A DNA stretch of 64,000 nt, from positions 629,583 to 693,582 of the forward strand of contig JACEEZ010023664.1 in the NCBI GenBank assembly GCA_016584305.1. Direction: 5' to 3'. Shown piece by piece: positions 33,945 through 43,867 of the stretch; position 1 is the stretch's first letter, and each line of letters opens with the position of its first letter. A program made the translations under genes and the position numbers. Under the pieces are notes generated by a model, which saw nothing but the letters and a program-made list of their open reading frames with translations, was not told the DNA's origin and did no database searches. This stretch comes from Chionoecetes opilio. Its lineage: Eukaryota; Arthropoda; Malacostraca; Decapoda; Majidae.

Positions 33945-36288
33945 TCAGGGCTTGAACTTCCGTTTCTTCGAACTCCTAGAATGCTCAGCGGCAGGGATGT
34001 CTCTCTTCAGAGTCCAACAGTAATCAGCCATCATGACTGCATCCCAGCGTCCCTGATACCTGGTCTCCATCACTTTCATGTCCTGATGGAATCTCTCCCC
34101 TTGCTCGTCGCTCATTGATCCCAGATTCGCAGGAAACCTATCCATATGTGAGAATAAGTCATGCATTTTGATGCTCATGTTGCATCTGAGGTTTCTGAAA
34201 GCAGTCAGCATATTGGTGACAAGTTCTGTGTAGTTCCTGGCCTTGTTGTTGCCAAGAAAGTTCTTCATGACCAGAACAAAAGCCTTCCACGCTTCCAGTT
34301 CCACTTCGTTCATTGAGTTTTCAAACTCTGGATCTCTGATGAGCTGATGGAGTTGAGGACCGTCAAAGATGCCAGCTTTCAACTTCTCCATGGTCAATCC
34401 TGGAAAAACGTTGCACAAGTAAGTGAAGCAGCCACCATCCTTGTCCAGAGCTTTGGTGAATTGTTTGATCAAGCCGAGCTTGATGTGCAGCGGTGGGAAA
34501 AGTATCCTGTCTCTGTCCACCAGAGGGTTGTTTATGACGTTCCTTGCTCTGCAAGGCACAAATTCCTCCCGTACAGGCCAGTCCTTCTTCGTGTAATGCT
34601 GAGCTCGGTCCCTACTATCCCACATGCACAAAAAGCACGGGTACTTGGTGAACCCGGACTGTTTGTCCAACAAAAAGTTCACCATCTTCAGGTCAACACA
34701 AATCAACCACTCATGCTGATCATAATGAATTTTCTCCAGCACGTACTTCACCGCTTCATACTTCTCCTTCAGTGTAGTCGAGTGAGCGAGGGGTACAGAG
34801 GCAAACTGGTTGCCGTTGTGCAGCAGAACACATTTCAGCGATCGCTTGCAGCTGTCAATGAACAGTCTCCAATCTTCGGGTTGGTACTGTGGCACTCCAA
34901 GCTTGTGCAGAAGCTGCGCAATATCTGTACAGTACACCAAGTCCTTCTCTTCAGAGAAAAAATGGAGGTACTCTTGATGTCTGTTGCGGTAGAAGATGAT
35001 GCGAGCACTGTCAGAGAGGTTTTTTTCCTTCAATCTGGATGCCAACAGTTCGGCAGTGGACTTTGACAAGCTGAGATCGCGAACTAGATCATTTAGCTCC
35101 TTTTGGGAAAAAGGATGTGGAGCATCATCGTCAAGAACCACTTCTTCTTCTTCATTTTCTTCAACACTGGAGGAATCTTCGTCACTAATGTCAGGAAGTT
35201 CTCCAAAGACAGGTACAGGGAGGTCCCGAAGATACGAGCAGTTAGGTTCCACCTGGCATACTCGTAAAGCAAAATCTCGTATAACGAAACACATAACTAA
35301 TGGTAAAATTTAAAAAAAAAAAAAAAAAAAGGACATGTTTTTCAAGCTAAAATAAACTATAGCAAACACAACAAACACACAGCGTCTATATTACCCACAC
35401 TGTACTACCTATTCTGTAGAAAAAGCATTCTGAAAGAGAAAATAGCACACAAAATAACATAACTGCACATTAATTAAACATAAAACATGCATAACAAGCA
35501 AAAAAGACGTTGTAATGTAGGGGACGCTGCGTGATACAAGAGAAGGTAGTGAAAGTAGCTTAGCGGTCCCAAGGTTGGGGCCCCACACCTGCTAGTTACC
35601 CCTAAAGGTCAGGCCGCGCCATATGCTTAATTACCCTTCAGGTCACGGCTTGCTAGGGGTGACCTCACTGGGGTCAACCAAATCCCCCTTTGTCCAGCCC
35701 AGGAGTGGTAGGGCGTGCATTTTGAACTTGATAATTTTACTCACCCCAGTTTGAATGTCGTAGCATTGGATTTTTGATCTCGTATATTGAAAATAGACCC
35801 TAATTTACACATCTCGTATCATCGGATTCCTCGTATACCAAATGCTCGTATAACGGGACCTCCCTGTACTGGAATTTCATCACAATGAGCTACAGGACGA
35901 CGTGCTGATTCAAGATTAGGATACTTGAGGCTGCTCCGGTTCTTTCTGTTGACCCCAGTCAAATCAATAGCGCAGAAGTAGCAGTCAGTGCCATGGCTTG
36001 TCGGCTCCCTCCAAACCATGGGAATTCCAAACTTCAGACAACTCTTCTTGCCCTTGGTCCAACGACGCAGATACTCGGTGCATGTCTTGCATACCATGTG
36101 TGGCGCCCAAGCTTTATCCTAGTCACCAAGTTTCATACCAAAATAAGTATGGTAAGCACGCTTTATGAAACTTGTGACTGGATTCCTGTTAGGAACAACG
36201 GTGTATTCGCCGCAGATGTAGCAGAATACATCGGGCTTATTTTTTGCAAGATCTTCTGGCCGAATCCATTTCATTCACCTGCAAAAGA
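33945..36288 (-). pseudogene. Putative CACTA-like transposase, interrupted
   Basis: On the minus strand the first exon follows a splice acceptor (TTTTTCTTTTGCAG near 36289): MKWIRPEDLA, a C-x2-C pair in DVFCYICGEYT, then KRAYHTYFGMKLGD and an in-frame TAG at 36119-36121, continuing APHMVCKTCTEYLRRW and GTDCYFCAIDLTGVNRK (further Cys pairs). A family A element interrupts the coding sequence at 35216-35866. Then come an acidic linker, DWRLFIDSCKRSLKCVLLHN, LKMVNFLLDKQSGFTKYPCFLC, HIKLGLIKQFTKALDKDG and SDEQGERFHQDMKVMETRYQ, ending KKRKFKP. The family is widespread in arthropods and hydra as 'uncharacterized protein' (from memory). Asp/Glu positions around KYPCFLC are compatible with a DDE-type nuclease; that role is inferred from the CACTG ends of the host element. 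Confidence 0.7.
35216..35866 (-). mobile_element. Family A element, copy 3, inside the transposase-like gene
   Basis: Ends CAGGGAGGTCCCG and CGGGACCTCCCTG, TA at 35214-35215 and 35867-35868. Removing the element and one TA restores the reading frame across the site (…DEIP-V-PVFGEL). At 651 bp this is the shortest copy. It is in the reverse orientation to copies 1 and 2. Confidence 0.92.
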
Positions 36289-36760
36289 AAAATACCAGTT
36301 AGTCAAGAATTGGCGCATGTAAACACTTCAGAATTCGTTTATTTAAAGAAATAAGAAAGAATTTTGCATCATAATTCAAGTAGTAGGGAGAAATTAATCA
36401 GTGCTTGGGTAGGGGGTATACCGAGGATCTGTAGCAGCCTCTATGCTACTGCAGTATCCTAGGCACGATGAATCAAGAAAAGGGAGTCTGCCTATCGGAA
36501 AGACGATAGCAGATATCACACAACACCACACAAGGTATCCCAAAGGGGGATGCAGTACTGCAGTGGGTTTAATAAAAAGTGTTCAAGTAAAGAAGTAAAA
36601 GTTGAAGAGGAAGAACAGAGGACTGAGTGTAAAATCCAGGGATCGTGATTCCGAAGAATTCCTAGTTGGTGACATTGTTTCGAACCACACCCTTGGAACT
36701 GTCTGAATTGGTGGAATTATTGGATTAACGTGGAATTATCTATTGCAAGTACTGTCTGTA
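36289..36760. other. 5' part of the CACTG element, no coding seen
   Basis: Upstream of the first recognised exon of the transposase-like gene. It probably holds the intron and promoter, but I see no firm donor site, TATA box or upstream exon. Confidence 0.4.
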
Positions 36761-37235
36761 TAAGGAGCCGATTTCATTACCAGCAAAAAATCCTTTAAAA
36801 TTGGCATTTAAAACACGCCTTCAAAAATTCGGCATAAAAAATCGAACCAGGCATTTTTTTTTTTTTTTTTTTTTTTTTTTGTTCCACTGAAAAATCTGGA
36901 ATCTCTTGCCTGTTGTTATTTTCCACTTTCCAGCCTCTTACATTCTTTCAAAATAGGCAGAACAAGACAATCCCGAACTAATTGGCTCACGACCACTCTT
37001 TTTTCAACCATTTTATTCTCATGGGGGTCTTTAGTGGGTTTAATCAAAAGCGTGGTCATGTATACCCATTTTTGTTGAGGACCATGGCGGTTCCTGATGA
37101 TGGAAAACAAAAAAAAAAAAAAAAACAAAAAGGGATATTTGTGGCGATCCATAAGCTTAACTCTCAATAACGGCAAAATTGATTATGGCATGCGCATCCC
37201 TCGCACGTAGGTGCGGATAAACGAGGTTTCATATA
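36761..37235 (-). mobile_element. Family D MITE carrying a LINE tail, copy 2
   Basis: Reading on the minus strand, AACCTCGTTTATCCGCACC, GGGATGCGCATGCC and TTTTGCCGTTATTGAGAG match the left part of copy 1 at 25491. The other end (CCGATTTCATTACC...GGCATTTAAAAC) matches its right part. The terminal bases are decayed. It holds the LINE tail at 36880-37125 with the same junction as copy 1. Confidence 0.78.
36880..37125 (+). mobile_element. LINE 3' tail inside family D copy 2
   Basis: TTCCACTGAAAAATCTGGAATCTC to CCCATTTTTGTTGAGG and an A-run is a diverged version of the 3' end of the LINE at 11780, preceded by a 32-base T-run as in copy 1. Confidence 0.75.
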
Positions 37236-37403
37236 TAGAAAGTACCCGTACATGTAAACAAAAACGTAAAAAAACATCATGTGGCGATAGATCAAAAAGT
37301 TGACCTGATTGAGCAAAATCAATGTGATTTTTGGATTCAGTACATCAAAATTGTCCTAAATCAGCTAAAAAAAAGTTAACAATAAATTTGTTGTTAACCA
37401 GTG

Positions 37404-37817
37404 TAATTTACTTTACTAATTACTTCCAGTTCTTTCGTCAATAGTAGATCTAGTCTTGATGGTTCTTCGCTACCTCTGAATCGTATGTTCTCTTTAATCC
37501 ACTGAGTCATAATGTTATTCATTACCAAATCCAACAATGTACCACCCCATGAGTCTTCTCCTTCAGTATACCATTCTTCCCACAAACTTCTTTGCAGTTA
37601 AAATCTCCCATCAAAATTATGTTCTCACAATTTTCCATCGTATTCTTTAAACATTTGCTTGTGTCTCTTATCATGTCTCCGTACTCTTCTCTCCCCCAGG
37701 AATTTGTCTTAGGTGGAACGTATACGAGTACTAAGTCTCTTATTCTTCCTTTTTTCATCACCATCTCTACCTTCAACACCTCTGCCATACCTTCTCCTTT
37801 TTCCACATTCCCTACTA
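37404..37817 (-). pseudogene. CR1-like LINE, endonuclease middle
   Basis: MAEVLKVEMVMKKGRIRDLV, LVYVPPKTNSWGREEYGDMI, NIILMGDFNCKEVCGKN (catalytic GDFN) and, after a frame break near 37580, RGSEEPSRLDLLLTKELEVI. It lies between the hAT-like MITE and the CACTG transposon and joins smoothly in sense with the pieces on either side. Confidence 0.88.
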
Positions 37818-38162
37818 CAGGGGTCCCCAACCCGCAGAGTACCGCGGGCCGCATCGACAAGTCCGAGAGGGCCCGAGGGCCGCACCAATAAAAAACTCTG
37901 AAAACTACATATACAGAACAAAAAATTTCAAAGAATTTATTAATGAGACACCTGGTGACATTTCTGAGCACAAACCATATCAAAATAAGGGGTAATGGAA
38001 TCATAACTTAACCTATCCTAAAACACGCTCTTGAGAAAAAAGATGTTTCAACACACGTTTGGAATGATGGAGGGCCGCACCGATGACCAAAAGGAAATTA
38101 TCTGGCGGGCCGCACGGAATGGCCTCGCGGGCCGCATGTGGCCCGCGGGTTGGGGACCTCTG
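37818..38162. mobile_element. hAT-like MITE with perfect 8-bp duplication
   Basis: CAGGGGTCCCCAACCCGC at the left and GCGGGTTGGGGACCTCTG at the right, flanked by CCCTACTA at 37810-37817 and again at 38163-38170. The 8-bp target duplication and CAGGGGT ends define hAT. 345 bp, with GGGCCGCA motifs repeated near the ends. Removing it and one duplication restores the LINE frame (…KDVVVGNVEKGEG…). Confidence 0.95.
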
Positions 38163-38388
38163 CCCTACTACCACATCCTTCCTTGTTAACACCATTACAC
38201 CACCTCCCTTTTTCTGATTTCTGTTTCGCCTCCATACATTATATTGACCCTCCCCAACTGGCACATCCTCAGAATCACTCAGCTTCGTTTCTACTAAACC
38301 CAATATGTCTGGTTTCTTGGCTCTCAGGTAATCGTTTACTTCTGTTAATGTTGACACTAGCCCATTTATATTTGTGTACGCTACCCGC
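38163..38388 (-). pseudogene. CR1-like LINE, endonuclease N-terminus
   Basis: RVAYTNINGLVSTLTEVNDY, KKPDILGLVETKLSDSE (the catalytic E in ETKL) and WRRNRNQKKGGGVMVLTRKD. The BEL element has inserted directly upstream of RVAYTNING. Confidence 0.9.
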
Positions 38389-39430
38389 TGTGGAAATTTA
38401 TGTCACATACATATATTTAATTTGAGGTCTTACCTATACAAAACCCATCGTCTATCTCATCCCGAAACAATACCCCAACTAGTCAACTAACTAGGATACT
38501 TATCGGTGGATAGTAGGGTTAGAATTGGCTGTAGGTTTTGATTAATACTGCATGTCTTGTTATCCGAAGTGGTCAACGTGATCGAGGCCGCCCGTGAAGG
38601 GCGAAGGTGGAGTTATTGTTATGGGCGTCAGGAGGTTTTCACACCAAGTTATCCACGACGCGGCGAATATAATCAGTGTGTTGTATTTTAACACGTCCTA
38701 TTGATTTAACACTTATATGTACAAAATGAACGTATGTACAAATCTCTTCATTATAATCAGAGAAGAGATGTTAATCCCGTGAGGGCTGGAATGAAACTGA
38801 CTCCCCGGTGGGCGGCCAGGGACCGCTACAAAAACCCAGCCACGTGTACCATTCCCGGTGGCTTTGGCTTGGATCTAATGGGCGGCGGCCAATCACCGGC
38901 TGCCCCAACCAAGGTGCTAATTATTTAAGGTGCAAATGCTTAATATTACTGGGAATGTTCATTTATATTATCCCAGTATTTATCGTTTACTCAAATTAAT
39001 TTAACTAATACCCACCACCACTACAACTATATATACACATATAGTTGGTTGGTTGGTTGGTTATATATACACATATATTCACGCTCGGCTCACAACCGAG
39101 AAGTCCTGGGTTCGATCCCCGGGCGGAGCGAAGATAGATGGGTGGTCTTTCTTAAAACCCGAGCCCCTGTCCACCCAGCAGTGAATGGGTACCGGGTGTT
39201 AGCCGGGGGTTTGTGACCCCCCTCCCGGGGTGGTGGCTTCGGCCAACACTAAGCTGCAGCGGTAGATCACTATGGCTCTGAGGAATTATCCTCTAAACAA
39301 ACAAACAAACAAAACAAACATCCCTACGCACCCCCTTTGATGAGCGGACAATACCTCCCTCACAAGGGGGGGGGAAACAAACCACCACTCTGCCAATTAT
39401 TAAGAGGGTGGTTGGTGGATAATTTCCACA
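38389..39430 (-). repeat. BEL copy 1, 3' LTR (with a SINE inside)
   Basis: Aligns to 42232-42993 throughout except for about 275 extra bases between 39045 and 39320, which contain the SINE. Typical differences are single bases (38407-39000 against 42250-42842). Confidence 0.93.
39085..39318 (+). mobile_element. tRNA-derived SINE, type 1, in the BEL LTR
   Basis: CACGCTCGGCTCACAACCGAG...GGGTTCGATCCCCGGGCGG (B box) then the type 1 body and a (AAAC)n tail at 39295-39318. It is absent from the other LTR, so it arrived after the BEL insertion. A GGTT microsatellite (39048-39062) and a repeated TATATACACAT precede it. Confidence 0.88.
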
Positions 39431-39661
39431 ACTGGGGGCCGGCGAAAACTGAAGTTCCGCTTCATGTGACATCACCCCAGGCCACATAGCGCCGGAACAT
39501 TTTAATAGAGGTTTCGGCACTTTGGTCTCTGACTATTTTGAAATTTATAGCCCTGATAGAAGTACAAGTGAATATGCAGACATGTACTTGATCGCGGGGA
39601 GAGTTATCTCCTGGAATTATAATATCCCCAGTATAGTCCTCACCATTGACCTCAATTGGTT

Positions 39662-41419
39662 TTAGGATCTCTCTATCAGCGGGAAGTTCAGGGGGACTGG
39701 ATAGGATAGGAGATAGGAGACTAGTCTACCTTCAGATCTATTAAATTTAATGAAAGATTTGATGTAATATTTGACTGCCTGTATACCATGATGTATCCAA
39801 AATTGACACCTGATATCGGCTAATACTGTAGCCATTCCGCCATGTAATGAGTTCCTATGATATTCTTCCACCAACAATTTAGTAAGATGATGGCGTTTGG
39901 GAATTAGTATGGGATGGCAGGTGGTATTTGGAAGATCAGCTTTCAAATTTCGTCCTCGACACCTAATTATGCCCTCATGATCAAGGTACAGACCTAATAA
40001 TCTAGTCAATTTGTTCCTATGGGGGCTGGCTGAGGCCAATAGCTGATATTCCTCAGGAAATACCTGCTTTTGTATTGTTCTGACCCAAAACTTCAGAGGA
40101 TCAGAGCTATCCCTTTTAATGGATTGGAAGACTAAATTAGTAGTCTCAATTAGTTTGCTCAGTAAGGAAAACCTTTCTATGTCTATCACAGGATCTGGGA
40201 TCAATTCAGGTTCCCTTATTATATCTACAGATATGTCTGACTGAGTGGAAACTTGTATAGGCATATTATTACACTCTTTCAGCCAGGTAGGGCCTTTAAA
40301 CCATAATCCTGTGTTCAATTTGAGGTTATTATTTCCTCGCGACACATTATTATTAGGGTTTTCATTAGTGGCGATGTATTCATTATGAACTGGAATATCA
40401 CTTTCCTCTACTACCTCACTTATTGGTGTGGGCAAGAAAGTGGTTCCAATTCTGGTAATTAATAGGGGTTGTGCATGACTAGGAATACTCTCCTCCTGTT
40501 CGGCTTGGGGAGTATGTGGGATGGGTCCCATTATTACCTTACCACCAGCACTGGTGAACATAGAGACGTTATGTATTTTGATGACCTTCCTTAGGTAACG
40601 CCCGAAATAATCAGCGCCTATTATTAATTGGAAGGGACCATCAACGTCTTTGAAGGTATTACTAACTAGTTTAACACCATTATCCCTCAGCATTTCAGCT
40701 GTGTCTTTTAGTCCATTAACAGTTAAACTAATACCAATATTATTAACTACTACAGCAGCTACCCTACATTTATATCTTCCTAATTGGACTAGGGGTTGAA
40801 CTATGTCATAGGTTTGAGCCTCTGTATTGGCAAAAAAACCTGATATGGCTAAGTTCACTTTATTAATTATGGGTAGTTGTAACAATTCAACTATCTCCCT
40901 GCTTATGAAGGATCTTTGTGCACGACTGTCAAACATTGTCTTTACATTGACTGAATTACCATTGTGGCTCACCTTCAATTCGGCAGTAGGAACGGCTGCT
41001 GAACTACTCTCATTAGTGACTGCCATTTTAACTACTGTAGGGTCCGAGTTATTATAACTGTTAGGACAAAGAGCGATGTTATGAATAGATTGTTTACATT
41101 TCCTACAAGTTCTTACGTTTATAGGGCATGCATTTGAAGCATGTTTACCACGGAGACAGGTTAGGCAATTACCAAGGCTCATTAACCTTTCAACTCTCGT
41201 GGAACAATCTGAATAGATATTACATGTGGAGGGCGGATGTTCCCCCTCACATAAGACACAACTTATTCTTCGTACTTCACTAGAAGTAGCCCTGGATTTG
41301 GGGATTGTATCTATTATTTGAGTAGGTCTTAGTGGTTTACTGGTAGGCTGAGAAGTTTGAATCTTAATTACAGGCTGTTTGATTTGCGTAACTTTAACAG
41401 GCGCAGGATAAATACCCAC
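39662..41419 (-). CDS. BEL Gag C-terminus/Pol, 585 codons, lacking polymerase
   Basis: In order: zinc knuckles (CVLCEGEHPPSTC near residue 55; CLTCLRGKHASNAC; CRKCKQSIHNIALC), then an aspartic-protease-like domain (FDSRAQRSFIS in the position of the catalytic D-S/T-G, so the motif is DSR and likely dead, followed by a hydrophobic LIIGADYFG), then GLWFKGPTWL, and the integrase H2C2-type region (ILIPKRHHLTKLLVEEYHRN, GGMATVLADIRCQFWI). In full BEL elements about 700 residues of reverse transcriptase and RNase H lie between protease and GLWFKGP. Here they are deleted in frame, and the integrase catalytic core is also gone. Its upkeep as one open frame is notable; it could still act as a Gag-like product or be a young deletion. 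Confidence 0.8.
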   Translation of the reverse strand: MGIYPAPVKVTQIKQPVIKIQTSQPTSKPLRPTQIIDTIPKSRATSSEVRRISCVLCEGEHPPSTCNIYSDCSTRVERLMSLGNCLTCLRGKHASNACPINVRTCRKCKQSIHNIALCPNSYNNSDPTVVKMAVTNESSSAAVPTAELKVSHNGNSVNVKTMFDSRAQRSFISREIVELLQLPIINKVNLAISGFFANTEAQTYDIVQPLVQLGRYKCRVAAVVVNNIGISLTVNGLKDTAEMLRDNGVKLVSNTFKDVDGPFQLIIGADYFGRYLRKVIKIHNVSMFTSAGGKVIMGPIPHTPQAEQEESIPSHAQPLLITRIGTTFLPTPISEVVEESDIPVHNEYIATNENPNNNVSRGNNNLKLNTGLWFKGPTWLKECNNMPIQVSTQSDISVDIIREPELIPDPVIDIERFSLLSKLIETTNLVFQSIKRDSSDPLKFWVRTIQKQVFPEEYQLLASASPHRNKLTRLLGLYLDHEGIIRCRGRNLKADLPNTTCHPILIPKRHHLTKLLVEEYHRNSLHGGMATVLADIRCQFWIHHGIQAVKYYIKSFIKFNRSEGRLVSYLLSYPVPLNFPLIERS

Positions 41420-41526
41420 TAACGAGGGATCTTTAAACTCTAAGGGTGGCTGATATAGCTGATTACCCTTAAGTGTAACAATCTTGATCTCCCTGTGGGG
41501 GGTTCCTGCTCAATACCTTGCAAATT

Positions 41527-41860
41527 TTAGATTAAAGAAGCTTTAACTGTTGATGGAATATGAACACACTCCAGTAATCCTTCATATTCAATTACTTTAT
41601 CGAGATATCTTTGACATTCGTGTTCATAATGGGTCACGCAATGGTGAATCATCTCTTTCTCCCCAGCTTGTCTTAATTGAACTTCATATTGGAAGTAAAC
41701 TGCCTCATATTTTTCCCATTGCTCATTTAACAATGGTAGACCTGTCTTTAAATTAATATAATCAATAGGTATTGCCTTAATTGCATCCTCACACTTATTA
41801 TATATTCATGTGAGCATTGCTAATTTAGCCGATAATGAATGCTTAGCTAATTTCGCCATG
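41527..41860 (-). pseudogene. BEL Gag N-terminal region, broken
   Basis: ATG at about 41859 starts MAKLAKHSLSAKLAMLT, a TGA stop follows, then the frame continues KCEDAIKAIPIDYI, NEQWEKYEAVYFQYEVQLRQ and a HHCVTHYEHECQRYLDKVIE segment before another frame change near 41525. The coiled, charged composition fits a Gag N-terminus. The same region is recognisable at 50380-50625 in copy 2. Confidence 0.65.
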
Positions 41861-42231
41861 ATTTAGTTAATAACTAAGTCAAATAGAATATTAAAGGCAA
41901 GATTACGTCACTAAAAATAATTGCTACCGTAGTTGATAATTAATTATTATATCCTAAGTGCTGGAAGCGCCGTTGGCTGGCCTATCAAGGTGCATAACCA
42001 GGCCTATGACCATCCAGCACTTAACTATTACCACTAAATAAGGCTACGTAACTTCTGACGTTATCTACTACCTGGCGTATGGTAGTTGACCGGCTGTTGA
42101 ATCGTTCCCAACGCCGCGAAACACCTCACCTCTGCTCTCATAACCAGCAATTGTGGTAGGCTCATAATTACGCCTCACAATCGACCACTTTGAATCACAT
42201 GAACATCAATATTTCTCACTTGGGGCACCAA

Positions 42232-42993
42232 TGTGGAAATTTATGTCACATACATATATTTAATTTGAGGTCTTACTTATACAAAACCCATCGTCTATCT
42301 CATCCCGACACAATACCCCAACTAGTCAACTAACTAGGATACTTATCGGTGGATAGTAGGGTTAGAATTGGCTGTAGGTTTTGATTAATACTGCATGTCT
42401 TGTTATCCAAAGTGGTCAACGTGATCGAGGCCGCCCGTGAAGGGCGAAGGTGGAGTTATTGTTATGGGCGTCAGGAGGTTTTCACACCAAGTTATCCACG
42501 ACGCGGCGAATATAATCAGTGTGTTGTATTTTAACACGTCCTATTGATTTAACACTTATATGTACAAAATGAACGTATGTACAAATCTCTTCATTATAAT
42601 CAGAGAAGAGATGTTAATCCCGTGAGGGCTGGAATGAAACTGACTCCCCGGTGGGCGGCCAGGGACCGCTACAAAAACCCAGCCAGGTGTACCATTCCCG
42701 GTGGCTTTGGCTTGGATCTAATGGGCGGCGGCCAATCACCGGCTGCCCCAACCAAGGTGCTAATTATTTAAGGTGCAAATGCTTAATATTACTGGGAATG
42801 TTAATTTATATTATCCCAGTATTTATCATTTACTCAAATTAATTTAACTAATACCCACCACCACTACAACTATATATACACATCCCTACGCACCCCCTTT
42901 GATGAGCGGACAATACCTCCCTCACAAGGGGGGGGGGGAAACAACCACAACTCTACCAATTATTAAGAGGGTGGTTGGTGGATAATTTCCACA
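42232..42993 (-). repeat. BEL copy 1, 5' LTR
   Basis: 762 bases, without the SINE. It contains paired GGCGTCAGG and CCCGGTGGG blocks and the final TGTGACATAAATTTCCACA in element sense. Confidence 0.93.
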
Positions 42994-42998
42994 CCCGC

Positions 42999-43645
42999 CA
43001 TCCTTTTTCATTTTCCTTTGAACTGTCTTCTCTTACTTTTCTCTTTTAGATACCACTTCTTCAGTTTTTGGTCTAAAACTCTCCAATAGAATTTCTGTTT
43101 TTCCTCTTCTGTTCTCAATTAGTTTTTTTCTTTGGCTTCTTTAAACAGTACATTCAATCTGGCTCTTTCTTCCTCATTCATATCTTTTCTTATCCAAATT
43201 TTCTTATATTCTTCTGTCTTTGCCAATTTCCATGCCTTAGACAATATATCTTGTGCTGTATTTTGTGACCTAAACTTAACTTTAAGTCACAAAAACCTAT
43301 TTTGGGTCACCTCCCTTTGAGGGAGGGGCGGGCCCCTCCCTCCTCATATTTGCCTAACCTATGTATCTCTTCTATTTCTTCTTCTATCTCCGTATTTTCT
43401 TCTACTACTTTAAATATTTCTTTTGCCACTTTCTTTTCTTCCTCTTCTCTTATGTTTTTCTACGGCAGCACTTTTTCTTTGAAACCAAAAATGATGACAC
43501 ATTTCTTTTTGTCCACCGTATCTCTTACTAAATTTACCTTTTGTTTGTGTGTCTCGGAGTGTTCACACGTCAGATATGACTGACATCTCGTATCTTTACC
43601 ATCTATTTTGAAGAAAACTCGCGTTAGACGTGTCTCCGTCTACGC
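42999..43645 (-). pseudogene. CR1-like LINE ORF1, C-terminal part
   Basis: Minus-strand codons give KVNLVRDTVDKKKCVIIFGF then KEKVLP, followed by a Glu/Lys-rich coiled region (EEERKVAKEIFKVVEENTEI), LGKYEEGGARP, ILSKAWKLAKTEEYKKIWIR and EERARLNVLFKEAKEK. ORF1 proteins of CR1 LINEs bind RNA. A stretch around 43270-43330 is altered or inserted. The N-terminus is missing, replaced by an ATA-rich microsatellite. Confidence 0.7.
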
Positions 43646-43647
43646 CT

Positions 43648-43862
43648 TTAAAATAATAACAATAATAATAATTAAAAATAAATGATGATAATGATTATAA
43701 TAATAAAAACAACAATAATAATAATAATAATGATAATTTCAATGGTATTAATGATAAAAATAAGTTAATAATAATAATAATAACTTAGAAAAAATAATAA
43801 TAACAATAATAGTGATACTAACAATAATATTGATAACAATAATGATAATAATAAAAATGATA
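43648..43862. repeat. (AATAAT/GATAAT)n microsatellite
   Basis: Degenerate ATA and GATAAT triplets over about 215 bases. The same type of repeat resumes at 55674-55706 on the far side of BEL copy 2, suggesting that the element landed inside it. Confidence 0.85.
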
Positions 43863-43867
43863 ACGAT

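Larger units (their letters stand above)
32841..37403 (-). mobile_element. CACTG-ended DNA transposon (CACTA/EnSpm-like) with coding remnant
   Basis: The left end CACTGGGTTACAA and right end (complement) CACTGGTTAACAA open inverted repeats whose similarity continues for about 110 bases, including CTGATTTAGGACAATTTTG in both. The flanks are TAA on both sides (32838-32840 and 37404-37406), a 3-bp duplication. CACTA/CACTG ends plus a 3-bp duplication are the marks of the CMC/EnSpm superfamily. The interior carries one minus-strand gene remnant (33945-36288), plus later insertions of family B, family A and family D elements. The host is the CR1-like LINE. Confidence 0.75.
38389..42993 (-). mobile_element. 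BEL/Pao LTR retrotransposon, deleted copy (copy 1)
   Basis: The element reads on the minus strand. The LTRs begin TGTGGAAATTATCC and end ATAAATTTCCACA in that sense. The 5-bp duplication CCCGC flanks it (38384-38388 and 42994-42998). After the 5' LTR, TTGGTGCCCCAAGTGAG is in the primer-binding position. The coding region has Gag, zinc knuckles, aspartic protease and the integrase zinc finger, but polymerase and RNase H are missing. The two LTRs are almost identical apart from a SINE in the 3' one, so the insertion is fairly recent. Confidence 0.92.
28288..43645 (-). mobile_element. CR1-like LINE split into five pieces by later insertions
   Basis: The pieces on the minus strand, in coding order, are 42994-43645 (end of ORF1), 38163-38388 and 37404-37817 (endonuclease), 31056-32840 (endonuclease end and polymerase) and 28288-28710 (C-terminus and 3' end). 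The 3' end is a doubled ACAACTAGGTAAATAC unit, like the short repeats at CR1 3' ends. Removing the four inserts (4.6, 0.35, 4.56 and 2.35 kb) leaves about 3.5 kb in the right order, and the reading frame is regained or nearly so at each junction. Several stops show that it is dead. Confidence 0.85.

Noticed and set aside
34347..35066. 239-codon plus-strand frame
   Set aside because: Antisense of the transposase-like gene, which has the recognisable motifs on the minus strand.
38734..38999. 64- and 63-codon frames repeated at 42577-42842 as a duplicated gene
   Set aside because: They lie inside the two LTRs of the BEL element and are identical because the LTRs are.
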